DNA from: an uncultured Paracoccaceae bacterium
GTDB taxonomy: Bacteria; Pseudomonadota; Alphaproteobacteria; Rhodobacterales; Rhodobacteraceae
Direction: 5' to 3'
DNA: 64,000 bases
Assembly: GCA_947493335.1 (NCBI GenBank)
Contig: CANLQO010000002.1
Coordinates: 1 to 64,000 of the forward strand
The notes beneath the pieces were generated by a model. The model ran no database searches. It was not told the origin of the DNA and was given only the letters and a program-made list of their open reading frames with translations. Below are positions 34,493-42,753 of this stretch, piece by piece (within the stretch, counting starts at the first letter, position 1; every line of letters starts with the position of its first letter). The position numbers were made by a program, and so were the translations under genes.

Positions 34493-35265
34493 GCCGGATC
34501 AGGGTAGGGCCGGGTAAAGACCGGCTTTTCCGGTGTCGACAGCACCGGGTCAAAGGCATAGCCATCCGTGGCAAAATCCTTGATCGCCTCGGCCTCTGTC
34601 AGGCGGTTGGTGATGATGTGCCGCGCCATCGCCCCCCGTGCCCGTTTTGCGAAAAAGCTGACCATGCGGGGGCGGTCATCTTTAACCTCTAGAAACTGCG
34701 GCGTGGTCACGCGCAACTTGAGCGCCTTGTGATCCGCAGCGCCAAAATATTCCTGACTTGCGCAGTTGATCAGGGTGTCGGTCCCAAGCTGGTCTGCCTG
34801 CCCATTCAGGGCCTTGGCGATGGTATTTCCCCAATAGTCATAAAGGTTGCCGCCGCGCCGGGTTTTCAGACGGCTGCCCATCTCCAACCGGTAGGGCTGG
34901 ATCGCGTCCAAGGGCCGCAACACACCATAAAGGCCTGAAAGGATGCACAGGTGATCCTGTGCCCAGTGCAAGTCGTCGGGCGTCAGCGTCTTGGCCTGAA
35001 GGCCCTGATAAGTGTCACCGTTGAAGGCGAGTGCCGCCGGCTTCACTGTCTGCGGCGCGGGCTCTGCCGCGAAGGCCTTGAACCGGTCGCGGTTCAGCCG
35101 GGCAAGGTCATCCGACAGCCCCATGAGCGCCTTGAGCTGCGTCAGCGTCTGACCGCGCATCGTCTTGGCCAAGCGCACCGCATCTGCCTGAAAGGCGGGA
35201 TCCGTCGGCGCGGTGTCAACAGGTTCAAAATCAAGCGATTTGGCAGGAGAAATCGTAATCAGCAT
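34489..35265 (-). CDS. yaaA: Peroxide stress protein YaaA
   Basis: A 258-residue UPF0246/DUF328 protein. It starts MLITISPAKSLDFEP, has LSGLYGVLRPLDAIQPYRLEMG in the middle and VSFFAKRARGAMARHIITNRL near the end, all family hallmarks. In E. coli YaaA lowers free iron during hydrogen peroxide stress and binds DNA. ATG 35263-35265 is preferred over the GTG two codons upstream. Confidence 0.92.
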   Translation of the reverse strand: MLITISPAKSLDFEPVDTAPTDPAFQADAVRLAKTMRGQTLTQLKALMGLSDDLARLNRDRFKAFAAEPAPQTVKPAALAFNGDTYQGLQAKTLTPDDLHWAQDHLCILSGLYGVLRPLDAIQPYRLEMGSRLKTRRGGNLYDYWGNTIAKALNGQADQLGTDTLINCASQEYFGAADHKALKLRVTTPQFLEVKDDRPRMVSFFAKRARGAMARHIITNRLTEAEAIKDFATDGYAFDPVLSTPEKPVFTRPYPDPA

Positions 35266-35352
35266 GGGCACCCCTTTGGTCGTGACCCGCTACTTAGCAC
35301 GTCATGAAGCCGGGGCCATGGGCTTTGCGGCAATCGGGGATCGGACCGGCGC

Positions 35353-36018
35353 TTATTTCTGGCGCACGGTTCCTGCGACATCGGGCACCGAAAGCGACAG
35401 GTCAATCAGTTCGGCGACCGAATGGATGCCCATCTTTTCAAGTATCCGCGCCCGGTGGTGATCGACGGTGCGCGGGCTGATGTTCAATTCGCGCCCGATT
35501 TCCTTGCTGGCCGTATTGGACGGATTGGCGATCATGAACTGCGCAATCTCGCGTTCGCGCGTGGTCAGGCGGTCGAACTTTTGCAGCGTCATATGCCGCG
35601 TATCATCGGCGGCGCGTGCCTGACGGTCGACCTCAAACGCATTGTTGATACAGTCGATCAGGATGTGCTGGCGGAACGGTTTTTCAAGAAAATCTATCGC
35701 GCCGGATTTCATCGCCTGCACCGATTCCCGCACACCGCCATGGCCCGAAATGAAGATGATCGGGATGTTGATCTGCTTGTCAGACAACAGCGTTTGCAGC
35801 TCCAATCCGTTGAGTTCCGGCAAACCATAATCAAGCACAAGGCACCCCGGGGCCGCCGGATCGTAGGCGCGCAGGAAATGGGCGGCGTCCTCAAACACAC
35901 GCACCGAAAAGCCGCGTTTCGACAGTGCGCGCGAGAGCGTTGCCCGCACCTTGGCATCATCGTCGATCAAAAAGACCGTCGGGTCCTGATCGTCAGTCCT
36001 GGCTAAGGCATTTGTCAT
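35353..36018 (-). CDS. FixJ/DctR-like response regulator
   Basis: A 221-residue two-component regulator. The receiver domain has the acidic pocket FLIDDDAK (17-24), phosphoacceptor Asp63 in LVLDYGLPELNG and the conserved Lys in FLEKPFR. The C-terminal LuxR-type helix-turn-helix is in LTTREREIAQFMIANPSNTA and RTVDHHRARI. Its ATG overlaps the stop of the sensor kinase, so the two form one operon. By gene order and architecture it resembles DctR of the DctSR system that controls dicarboxylate TRAP transporters; here the likely target is the divergent TAXI TRAP operon at 38471. Confidence 0.88.
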   Translation of the reverse strand: MTNALARTDDQDPTVFLIDDDAKVRATLSRALSKRGFSVRVFEDAAHFLRAYDPAAPGCLVLDYGLPELNGLELQTLLSDKQINIPIIFISGHGGVRESVQAMKSGAIDFLEKPFRQHILIDCINNAFEVDRQARAADDTRHMTLQKFDRLTTREREIAQFMIANPSNTASKEIGRELNISPRTVDHHRARILEKMGIHSVAELIDLSLSVPDVAGTVRQK

Positions 36019-37970
36019 GTCTGCGCCCCATCAATCGGCACAGTGAAGAAGAATGTCGTCCCGTCTGCGCCGTCCGTCTTGTACCATAGCCGCCCGCCAT
36101 TCGCCTCTGCAATGGTGCGCGAGATTGACAGCCCTAATCCCAGCCCATCGGGCTTGCTGGTCTGAAACTGCTTGAAAAGTACAAGATCAGACGCGATGCC
36201 CGGCCCTGTGTCTGCGACGCTGACCCGGACGTATTCCCCGTCCTGTTGGGCGGAAATCGTGACCTCGCGACGTTCGCTGTCAGCGGATGACATCGCCTCA
36301 ATCGCGTTGCGCAGCAGGTTGGTCAGCACCTGCGCAATACCGACCCGGTTGCCAAGCACCTCGGGCAGGTCACCGACGTGCGACGCGATCGTGACGTCGT
36401 GCTCGGTCGCCTCGTGCCGCATCAGGCGGCAGGTCTGGGCAATCAGATCAGGCAGGGCAAAACGCGCTGGCGTATTCGTGTCCTTGCGCACAAAGCCGCG
36501 CAGGGACCGGATGATATCGCCGCCTTGATGGGCCTGTTCGTCCAGTTCTGAAAGGACACGCAACAGTTCTGTGGGGTTGTCAGGGTCCTGCTGGGCCAGA
36601 CTGATGGCGGTGTCGACGTTTTGTGTGATCGCCGTCAACGGCTGGCTCAGTTCATGCGCAAGCCCGGTTGCCATTTGCCCCATCATGTTAACACGCGTGG
36701 CATGCGAAAGCTCTCGGTTGAGGTCCTGATTGCGTGCGTCCAATTCGCGCCGCTTTGCGATCTCGCTGATCAGCGTCTGGTTGGCATCGCGCAATTCCTG
36801 ATAGGTACCGGGCAGGGGTTCATGCGCCGAAACCTCCCCCTGCGACACCAGCGAGGTCCGCACCGCAAATGCCCGCACCGGACGCAGGATCAACTCTGCC
36901 AGCGTGACCCCGGCAATGGCCGAAAGAAGCGAGATCAACGCCGCGATCCAGATGTTGCGACGGCGGTTGTCCTTGATCCCCTGAATAAAGTCATTCTCGG
37001 GCACAAAGACAGAAATGATCCACGGTAGTGAGGTGCCCGTCATCGGCCCAAGCAGGGTCAGATAGGCCTCTCCTGCGTATTCAAACCCCGATTGCACCAC
37101 CTCATCTGACAGATCGGCGGTCTGATCAAAGCCAGCGAAGGCTGCGCGCGTCACCGGATCGCTGATCTCGTGCACATTCACAAAGTCCACCGTGCCGTCC
37201 GCCGCCTGATCCGCGATATCGGCAAAATTGGGATGCGCGATGACATCGGCATTCTCATTCAGAATGACCGCCAACCCCTGCTCTCCGATGCTTAGTTGTG
37301 AAAGGAAAGTGGAGATATCTGCGATCTCGATGTCCACGCCCACCACGCCAGAGACCCGGTTGCCTGCTGACAGGACCGGGGCGGCCACGGTAATGCCGGG
37401 CTGTTGAGAAGAAAAGAAGATATAAGGATCGGTCCAGACGCTGGCACGCGCGGCGGCTGCATCGACATACCAGCGCCGTTCGCGCGGATCAAAGGTGTCT
37501 TCGGGGTCAAACTCTCGCGCGGCGACGGTGCCATCCTCTTCGCGCCAGAGCAGTTCAATCACACGGTTGTCAGGGTCATTGGCGATAAACTTCGTCCGGT
37601 AGGGGCCCGGACCATCGCTGCGCATCACGTAAGTAAAGTTCCCCGCCGCATCGCCATAGAAGATGCCCGAAAGCTGGGTTTCGGTTTGCAGATGCTCAAA
37701 CAGAAAGGTTTCAAGGGCGGTAGGGTCGTTGGCATCCACGATGCCCGCTTCAATCATCCGGCTGGACAACTCTGCCGCTTCGCGGGCGGGTTCAAGAAAT
37801 CCGTTGGTATGTTCGACGGCTGTCAGCCGGGCATCGCCCAAAAGGCCGCGCGCGTGTTCCAGCATCGCCCTCTCGGACGAGATATAGGATGTGGACACCA
37901 CAAAAAGGATCGCCAGAAACTGAAGACCAGCCAGGCTGAGCGCCAGAACAAAGCCCAGCGAATACCTCAT
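36015..37970 (-). CDS. Sensor histidine kinase with a double Cache domain
   Basis: A 651-residue membrane kinase. Two membrane helices (about 8-30 and 338-360) frame a large periplasmic domain whose core RRWYVDAAAARASVWTDPY and GITVAAPV is typical of dCache ligand sensors. A HAMP-like linker and coiled coil lead to the H-box with phosphoacceptor His439 (GLAHELSQPLTAI), then NLLRNAIEAM, VADTGPGIA and GLGLSISRTI. The Cache domain commonly binds organic acids or amino acids, so the ligand may be the substrate of the adjacent TRAP transporter. Cotranscribed with the response regulator. Confidence 0.9.
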   Translation of the reverse strand: MRYSLGFVLALSLAGLQFLAILFVVSTSYISSERAMLEHARGLLGDARLTAVEHTNGFLEPAREAAELSSRMIEAGIVDANDPTALETFLFEHLQTETQLSGIFYGDAAGNFTYVMRSDGPGPYRTKFIANDPDNRVIELLWREEDGTVAAREFDPEDTFDPRERRWYVDAAAARASVWTDPYIFFSSQQPGITVAAPVLSAGNRVSGVVGVDIEIADISTFLSQLSIGEQGLAVILNENADVIAHPNFADIADQAADGTVDFVNVHEISDPVTRAAFAGFDQTADLSDEVVQSGFEYAGEAYLTLLGPMTGTSLPWIISVFVPENDFIQGIKDNRRRNIWIAALISLLSAIAGVTLAELILRPVRAFAVRTSLVSQGEVSAHEPLPGTYQELRDANQTLISEIAKRRELDARNQDLNRELSHATRVNMMGQMATGLAHELSQPLTAITQNVDTAISLAQQDPDNPTELLRVLSELDEQAHQGGDIIRSLRGFVRKDTNTPARFALPDLIAQTCRLMRHEATEHDVTIASHVGDLPEVLGNRVGIAQVLTNLLRNAIEAMSSADSERREVTISAQQDGEYVRVSVADTGPGIASDLVLFKQFQTSKPDGLGLGLSISRTIAEANGGRLWYKTDGADGTTFFFTVPIDGAQT

Positions 37971-38470
37971 GTTGCGTCCGATATCGTGACCATCAAGCTC
38001 TTCTTAACATAGTTTGCGGCAGGCTGAACCGGGCCCGCCTGCGCTGCTGACTGCCAAGGAATCACATGCGCCGCGCGCTGAAAAACCGGGCAAGGCGGGC
38101 GACTGCCTGTGCAGGCCATGCGTGGTGCGCACATTTGCGCCGCCTCGAAAGAGGTTCAGCGCCCCGTGCCCGCCGATGCGACAGGCCGCGGCGGCGATGT
38201 GATCTAAGCCACTGCAATAGAATGGAAAAACCCGGAACATCGGTCGGCCCTTTGCTATGTCGATGCAAAGCCTCTCATTCCGTCGCCTGCATTTCTATAG
38301 GTAGTTACGCGCATAGACAGGCCTGCAACGCGCTGAAACATTTGGCGCATAAGCAGAAAAAACCTGCACAAGTCCTTGAGGGGAGGTCGCGTCAAATTTG
38401 GATCATTGCACCGCAAGGGCAATGTCCGCTGCCCCCCTTTGTGATCACAACTGACCTCGGGAGTCTCATA
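37971..38470. other. Divergent regulatory region before the TRAP operon
   Basis: This 500-bp gap separates the sensor kinase start from the TAXI binding-protein gene. The frame of the latter stays open back to 38066, but the extension is arginine- and cysteine-rich and precedes a perfect signal peptide, so it is not coding. I see a palindrome at 38439-38450 and a small ATTGC/GCAAT stem near 38404-38422; I cannot point to a convincing sigma-70 or sigma-54 promoter. Confidence 0.5.
38439..38450. promoter_or_regulatory. Perfect palindrome TTGTGATCACAA upstream of the TAXI gene
   Basis: The 12-bp perfect palindrome lies 20 bp before the TAXI ATG, between the likely promoter and the ribosome binding site. 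Symmetric sites of this type bind dimeric regulators. Whether the response regulator at 35353-36018 or another protein uses it cannot be told. Confidence 0.35.
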
Positions 38471-39442
38471 ATGACACAGACAAAGTATCTTACACTTGCC
38501 GCGGCCTCTGTCGCGCTGACGCTGTCCGCGCCTGCGGCCATCGCCGAAGAATTCATCACCATTGGCACAGGCGGTGTCACGGGCGTGTATTACCCCACTG
38601 GCGGCGCGATCTGTCGTCTGGTGAACCAGGGCCGCCGCGACCACGGCATCCGCTGCTCGGTCGAATCCACCGGTGGGTCGGTCTACAACATCAACACAAT
38701 CCGCGAGGGTGAGCTGGAATTCGGCGTCGCCCAGTCCGACTGGCAGTACCACGCTTTCAACGGCTCCTCCCGCTTTGAAGAGGCTGGCGCTTTTGAAGAC
38801 CTGCGCGCCGTCTTCTCGGTCCATGCAGAGCCCTTTACCGTTGTGGCCCGTGCAGATTCAGGCATCACTTCGCTTGAGGATCTGGCCGGTAAGCGCGTCA
38901 ACATCGGCAACCCCGGTTCCGGTCAGCGCGGCACGATGGAAGTCGTGATGGAAGCCATGGGCTGGACCATGGACACGTTTGAATTGGCATCAGAGCTGAA
39001 AGCGGCCGAACAATCCGCAGCCCTTTGCGACAACCAGATTGACGCGATGGTCTACACCGTCGGTCACCCATCCGGTTCGATCCAGGAAGCCACCACAGCC
39101 TGCGATTCCGTGCTGGTGGAGATTTCCGGCGACGTGATCGACGCGCTGATCGCTGACAATTCATACTATCGTGCCGCAACTATTCCCGGCGGCATGTATC
39201 GCGGAAACGATTCCGATACGGCAACTTTTGGTGTGGGCGCAACGTTCGTGTCCTCTGCCTCTGTGTCGGATGAGGTGGTCTACACCCTCGTGTCCGCCGT
39301 CTTTGACAACATCGACGATTTCCGCGGATTGCACCCGGCATTTGCTAATCTTGTCCCCGAGGAGATGTCTTCAGCCGGTCTGTCAGCCCCTATCCATCCC
39401 GGGGCGCTGCAGTACTACCGTGAGCAGGGCTGGGCGGAGTGA
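38471..39442 (+). CDS. TRAP transporter substrate-binding protein, TAXI family
   Basis: A 323-residue periplasmic receptor. The signal peptide MTQTKYLTLAAASVALTLSA ends before EEFITIGTGGVTGVYYPTGG, the diagnostic TAXI start. Further family segments are SVESTGGSVYNINTIREGEL, FGVAQSDWQYHA and LAGKRVNIGNPGSGQRGTME. TAXI receptors feed fused TRAP permeases and import glutamate, ketoglutarate or other acids in the few studied cases; the ligand here is unknown. GGGAG lies before ATG 38471. A strong hairpin follows the gene. Confidence 0.93.
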   Translation: MTQTKYLTLAAASVALTLSAPAAIAEEFITIGTGGVTGVYYPTGGAICRLVNQGRRDHGIRCSVESTGGSVYNINTIREGELEFGVAQSDWQYHAFNGSSRFEEAGAFEDLRAVFSVHAEPFTVVARADSGITSLEDLAGKRVNIGNPGSGQRGTMEVVMEAMGWTMDTFELASELKAAEQSAALCDNQIDAMVYTVGHPSGSIQEATTACDSVLVEISGDVIDALIADNSYYRAATIPGGMYRGNDSDTATFGVGATFVSSASVSDEVVYTLVSAVFDNIDDFRGLHPAFANLVPEEMSSAGLSAPIHPGALQYYREQGWAE

Positions 39443-39471
39443 CCCACACCCCGCCAATGCCGGGAAAGCAA

Positions 39472-39499
39472 GCAGGAAAGCGGGCAACCGCTTTCCTGC
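39472..39499 (+). promoter_or_regulatory. 12-bp hairpin with GCAA tetraloop after the TAXI gene
   Basis: GCAGGAAAGCGG (39472-39483) pairs perfectly with CCGCTTTCCTGC (39488-39499) around GCAA, a GNRA tetraloop. No T-tract follows, and the permease gene begins 60 bp on. It probably protects the receptor mRNA so that more receptor than permease is made. Confidence 0.65.
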
Positions 39500-39559
39500 A
39501 CCACCACAAGGGACGGGTGGCATTGATCATCTGACCTGAACCCGAGGGAGTGACGTGAT

Positions 39560-42175
39560 ATGGCCACCGATCAAGATCAGCGCCAAGGACTAAGCGAAGA
39601 AGAGCTGCAAGAGCTCGTATCGGCATCTGATGCCGGTGCCCGCAACCCGGTTGGGGCCGTTGGCACCTTTCTGGCCATCGTGGCGATCGTCTGGTCCGTC
39701 TTTCAAGTCATCCTCGCCTCACCGCTGTCGAACCAGCTTTTGCCCGGTTCGGTGGTGAACAATTCGCGCCAGATCCATCTGGCGTTCGCGATCTTTCTGG
39801 CCTTCATGGCCTATCCCGCCCTGAAATCCAGCCCCCGCAACTACATCCCAATTCAGGATTGGGTGATGGGTCTTTTGGGCGCTTTCATCGCGCTTTACGG
39901 CTATTTCTTCTATGACAAGATCGTCAATTCCGGCGGTCTGGCCGACGACATGGACAAGTGGTTCGCGCTTGCAGGTCTGATCCTGCTGTTCGAAGGCGCA
40001 CGCCGCGCGCTTGGCCCGGCCATGGCGATCATCGCCGTGATCTTTTTGCTTTATGTCTTTTACGGTTCTTCCAACGTTGTCCCCGACGTGATCCGCTGGG
40101 GCGGTGCCTCGCTGAAAAAGGCGATGAGCCATATGTGGATCACCTCCGAAGGGGTGTTCGGCATCGCGCTTGGCGTCTCGACCAAGTTCGTGTTCCTCTT
40201 TGTGCTGTTTGGCGCGCTTTTGGATAAGGCCGGGGCGGGCAACTACTTTATCAAGATGGCCTTTGGCGCGCTGGGGCACCTCAAGGGTGGCCCGGCCAAG
40301 GCGGCTGTTGTCGGCTCTGCCGCGACGGGCCTGATTTCGGGTTCGTCCATTGCCAACGTGGTCACCACCGGCACCTTTACTATCCCGCTGATGAAGCGGG
40401 TGGGCTTCACCTCGGAAAAGGCAGGCGCGGTTGAAGTCGCCTCTTCCGTCAACGGGCAGATCATGCCACCGGTGATGGGGGCTGCGGCCTTCCTCATGGT
40501 GGAATACGTCGGCATTTCTTATGTCGAGGTCATCACTCACGCGTTCCTGCCCGCGACAATTTCCTACATCGCATTGGTCTATATCGTGCATTTGGAAGCG
40601 GTGAAGAACAACATGCCCACATTGGGCGATCGGGTCGTGTCGATGGGTCGCACCATCGGCGGGATGGCCGCGTTCTTTGTGGGCTTCGCGCTGCTGTGTT
40701 ACGGCGTGCAATACCCGGTGCGCGCCATCACAAGCGCCCTGCCCTCGTCCGGCCTGATCCTGTCGGCACTGGTGTTCCTTGTCTATGTCGCGCTGTTGTG
40801 GGTCGCCTCGAGCGTGCCTGACCTGGAAGCAGACGACCCCAACGCCAAAGAGGTCGAGTTGCCAGTTGTTGGCGAGATCTACAAAGCGGGCCTATACTTC
40901 CTGCTACCGATCATCGTGTTGGTCTACTTTCTGATGATCGAACAGAAGTCGCCGGGCCTGTCGGCATTCTGGGCCACCATCCTGCTCTTTGTGATCCTGC
41001 TCACGCAGCGCCCGCTCAAGGCCATCTTCCGTGGGGAAAGTGAATTGGTCGAACGCATCAAGGACGGCATTGTCGATCTGATGCAGGGCCTGATTGATGG
41101 CGCGCGGAACATGATCGGTATCGGTCTTGCGACCGCGACCGCAGGCGTGATCGTCGGCACCGTGACCCTGACTGGTGTGGGTCAGGTCATGGCTGACCTT
41201 GTGGAGTTCCTCTCAGGTGGCAACCTGATCCTGATGCTGATCATGGTCGGACTGTTGTCACTGGTTCTGGGTATGGGTCTGCCGACGACCGCCAACTATA
41301 TCGTCGTGTCCTCTTTGATGGCGGGCGTTGTCGTCGAACTTGGTGCGCAATCGGGGCTGATCGTACCGTTGATTGCGGTGCACCTGTTCGTTTTCTACTT
41401 CGGCATCATGGCCGATGTGACGCCGCCAGTGGGCCTTGCCAGCTTTGCCGCTGCCGCCGTGTCAGGCGGTGACGCGATCCGCACCGGGTTTGTTGCGTTC
41501 TTCTACAGCCTGCGCACCGTGGCGCTGCCGTTTGTCTTTATCTTCAACACCGATCTGCTGTTGATCGATGTCGGATGGGCGCAAGGCATACTTGTCTTCG
41601 TCACGGCCAGTATTGCGATCCTTGTCTTCACCGCTGGCACCATGGGCTATTTCGTCACCCGCAGCCGGATCTATGAAAGCATTGCGCTGATCTTCATCGC
41701 CTTCATGCTGTTCCGGCCTGATTTCTTCATGGACCGCTTTCAGCCGCCCTATGCCGATGTGGCCCCGGCGGCACTGGCCCAGACCGTGGAAGAGGCCGCG
41801 CCGGGCAGCGAAATCCGTGTCGTGGTCAATGGCCCGGACTTTGACACCAGCGAGTTGCGCGACACAACAATCGTGTTGAGCATCGGAGACGAGGACCCCG
41901 CAACACGGCTTGATACCATGGGGCTGGCGCTTTTTGAGGAAGGTGACGCCATCACCCTGGATGAGCCGATGTTCGGGTCGCCCCATGCGGATGCTCTGGC
42001 AGATTATGACTTCTACGGTGATGAATTCGTGACCATCAAAGAAGTCCTGGCACCCCAAACGCAGATGCCAAAAGAGCTGGTGTTCATCCCGGCCCTGATC
42101 CTGCTGGCCGGTGTCTTCATGCTGCAACGTGGCCGGGCCCCGGCCCGGGTCGAAGAAGAAGGAGAACCCGCATGA
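39560..42175 (+). CDS. TRAP transporter fused permease (DctQM type)
   Basis: An 871-residue membrane protein joining the small (DctQ-like, about 30-200) and large (DctM-like, about 200-690) TRAP subunits, as is usual for TAXI systems. Recognisable segments are VVGSAATGLISGSSIANVVTTG, VNGQIMPPVMGAAAFLMVEY and MGLPTTANYIVVSSLMAGV. Residues 720-850 are a soluble C-terminal domain of the DUF3394 type, ending with a final membrane helix. The stop overlaps the universal stress gene by 4 bp. Confidence 0.93.
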   Translation: MATDQDQRQGLSEEELQELVSASDAGARNPVGAVGTFLAIVAIVWSVFQVILASPLSNQLLPGSVVNNSRQIHLAFAIFLAFMAYPALKSSPRNYIPIQDWVMGLLGAFIALYGYFFYDKIVNSGGLADDMDKWFALAGLILLFEGARRALGPAMAIIAVIFLLYVFYGSSNVVPDVIRWGGASLKKAMSHMWITSEGVFGIALGVSTKFVFLFVLFGALLDKAGAGNYFIKMAFGALGHLKGGPAKAAVVGSAATGLISGSSIANVVTTGTFTIPLMKRVGFTSEKAGAVEVASSVNGQIMPPVMGAAAFLMVEYVGISYVEVITHAFLPATISYIALVYIVHLEAVKNNMPTLGDRVVSMGRTIGGMAAFFVGFALLCYGVQYPVRAITSALPSSGLILSALVFLVYVALLWVASSVPDLEADDPNAKEVELPVVGEIYKAGLYFLLPIIVLVYFLMIEQKSPGLSAFWATILLFVILLTQRPLKAIFRGESELVERIKDGIVDLMQGLIDGARNMIGIGLATATAGVIVGTVTLTGVGQVMADLVEFLSGGNLILMLIMVGLLSLVLGMGLPTTANYIVVSSLMAGVVVELGAQSGLIVPLIAVHLFVFYFGIMADVTPPVGLASFAAAAVSGGDAIRTGFVAFFYSLRTVALPFVFIFNTDLLLIDVGWAQGILVFVTASIAILVFTAGTMGYFVTRSRIYESIALIFIAFMLFRPDFFMDRFQPPYADVAPAALAQTVEEAAPGSEIRVVVNGPDFDTSELRDTTIVLSIGDEDPATRLDTMGLALFEEGDAITLDEPMFGSPHADALADYDFYGDEFVTIKEVLAPQTQMPKELVFIPALILLAGVFMLQRGRAPARVEEEGEPA

Positions 42176-42609
42176 CCGGTCCAGTGCTTTGCGCCATCGA
42201 CGTCTCGGACGCGCAGCGGGATGACGCCGTGATCCGCACCGCGCACCGCATGGCGCAGGCGGAAAATACCACCCTTGACGTCGTGACAGTGGTGCCGGAT
42301 TTCGGCAAAAGCCTTGTCGGCAGCTTCTTTGAAGACGACCACCATTCCAACATGGTCACCGCCACCAAAGAGGCGCTGAACGCTGTTGTCGCCGTCGCAA
42401 TTGGCGAAGAGGCCAACAAGAACGTCCGACACATCGTCGCCACGGGCACCGCCTATGAAGAGGTGTTGAATCTGGCCGAAACCGCAGGTTCCAGCCTGAT
42501 TGTGATCGGCGCGCACAAGCCTGATTTCAAGGATTACCTGCTGGGGCCAAATGCGGCACGTGTGGTGCGCCACGCCAGATGTTCGGTTTTTGTGGTCCGT
42601 TCTGACTGA
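42172..42609 (+). CDS. Universal stress protein of the TRAP operon
   Basis: A 145-residue UspA-fold protein: VLCAIDVSDAQRDDAVIRTA at the start and the nucleotide-binding VIGAHKPDFKDYLLGPNAAR near the end. In Halomonas the comparable TeaD is an ATP-binding regulator of the ectoine TRAP transporter TeaABC; the overlap with the permease gene here suggests a similar role, which is inference. Confidence 0.88.
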   Translation: MTGPVLCAIDVSDAQRDDAVIRTAHRMAQAENTTLDVVTVVPDFGKSLVGSFFEDDHHSNMVTATKEALNAVVAVAIGEEANKNVRHIVATGTAYEEVLNLAETAGSSLIVIGAHKPDFKDYLLGPNAARVVRHARCSVFVVRSD

Positions 42610-42647
42610 TCACCGCCCGTGCACCGCACGCCGCGAAATCACCGGGG

Positions 42648-42718
42648 CACAGAGCATACACACTTTATGCACAACCGATGCACAAACCATCAGCATGAAA
42701 GCCTGAATTGGCGTTAAC
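42648..42718 (-). repeat. 11-bp-phased TGTG array with a TTAAC element (locus 3)
   Basis: On the minus strand four TGTG cores (CACA on the plus strand at 42648, 42659, 42670 and 42681) are exactly 11 bp apart, within TTTGTGCATCG, GTTGTGCATAA and AGTGTGTATG plus a fourth weaker unit. GTTAAC at 42713-42718 lies on the 5' side in this orientation, as at the other two loci. The array sits between the convergent ends of the universal stress gene and recQ. Confidence 0.65.
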
Positions 42719-42753
42719 CTGTGCGGCGCGGCGCAAAAAAGAAGTGGCGCGCT

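Noticed and set aside
38340-38360. Possible sigma-54 promoter (TTTGGCGCATAAGCAG)
   Set aside because: The GG is present but the GC element at the right spacing is not (AGCA instead of TTGC).
38066-38470. N-terminal extension of the TAXI receptor frame
   Set aside because: The added 135 residues are Arg/Cys-rich and would precede a perfect signal peptide; ATG 38471 has its own ribosome binding site.
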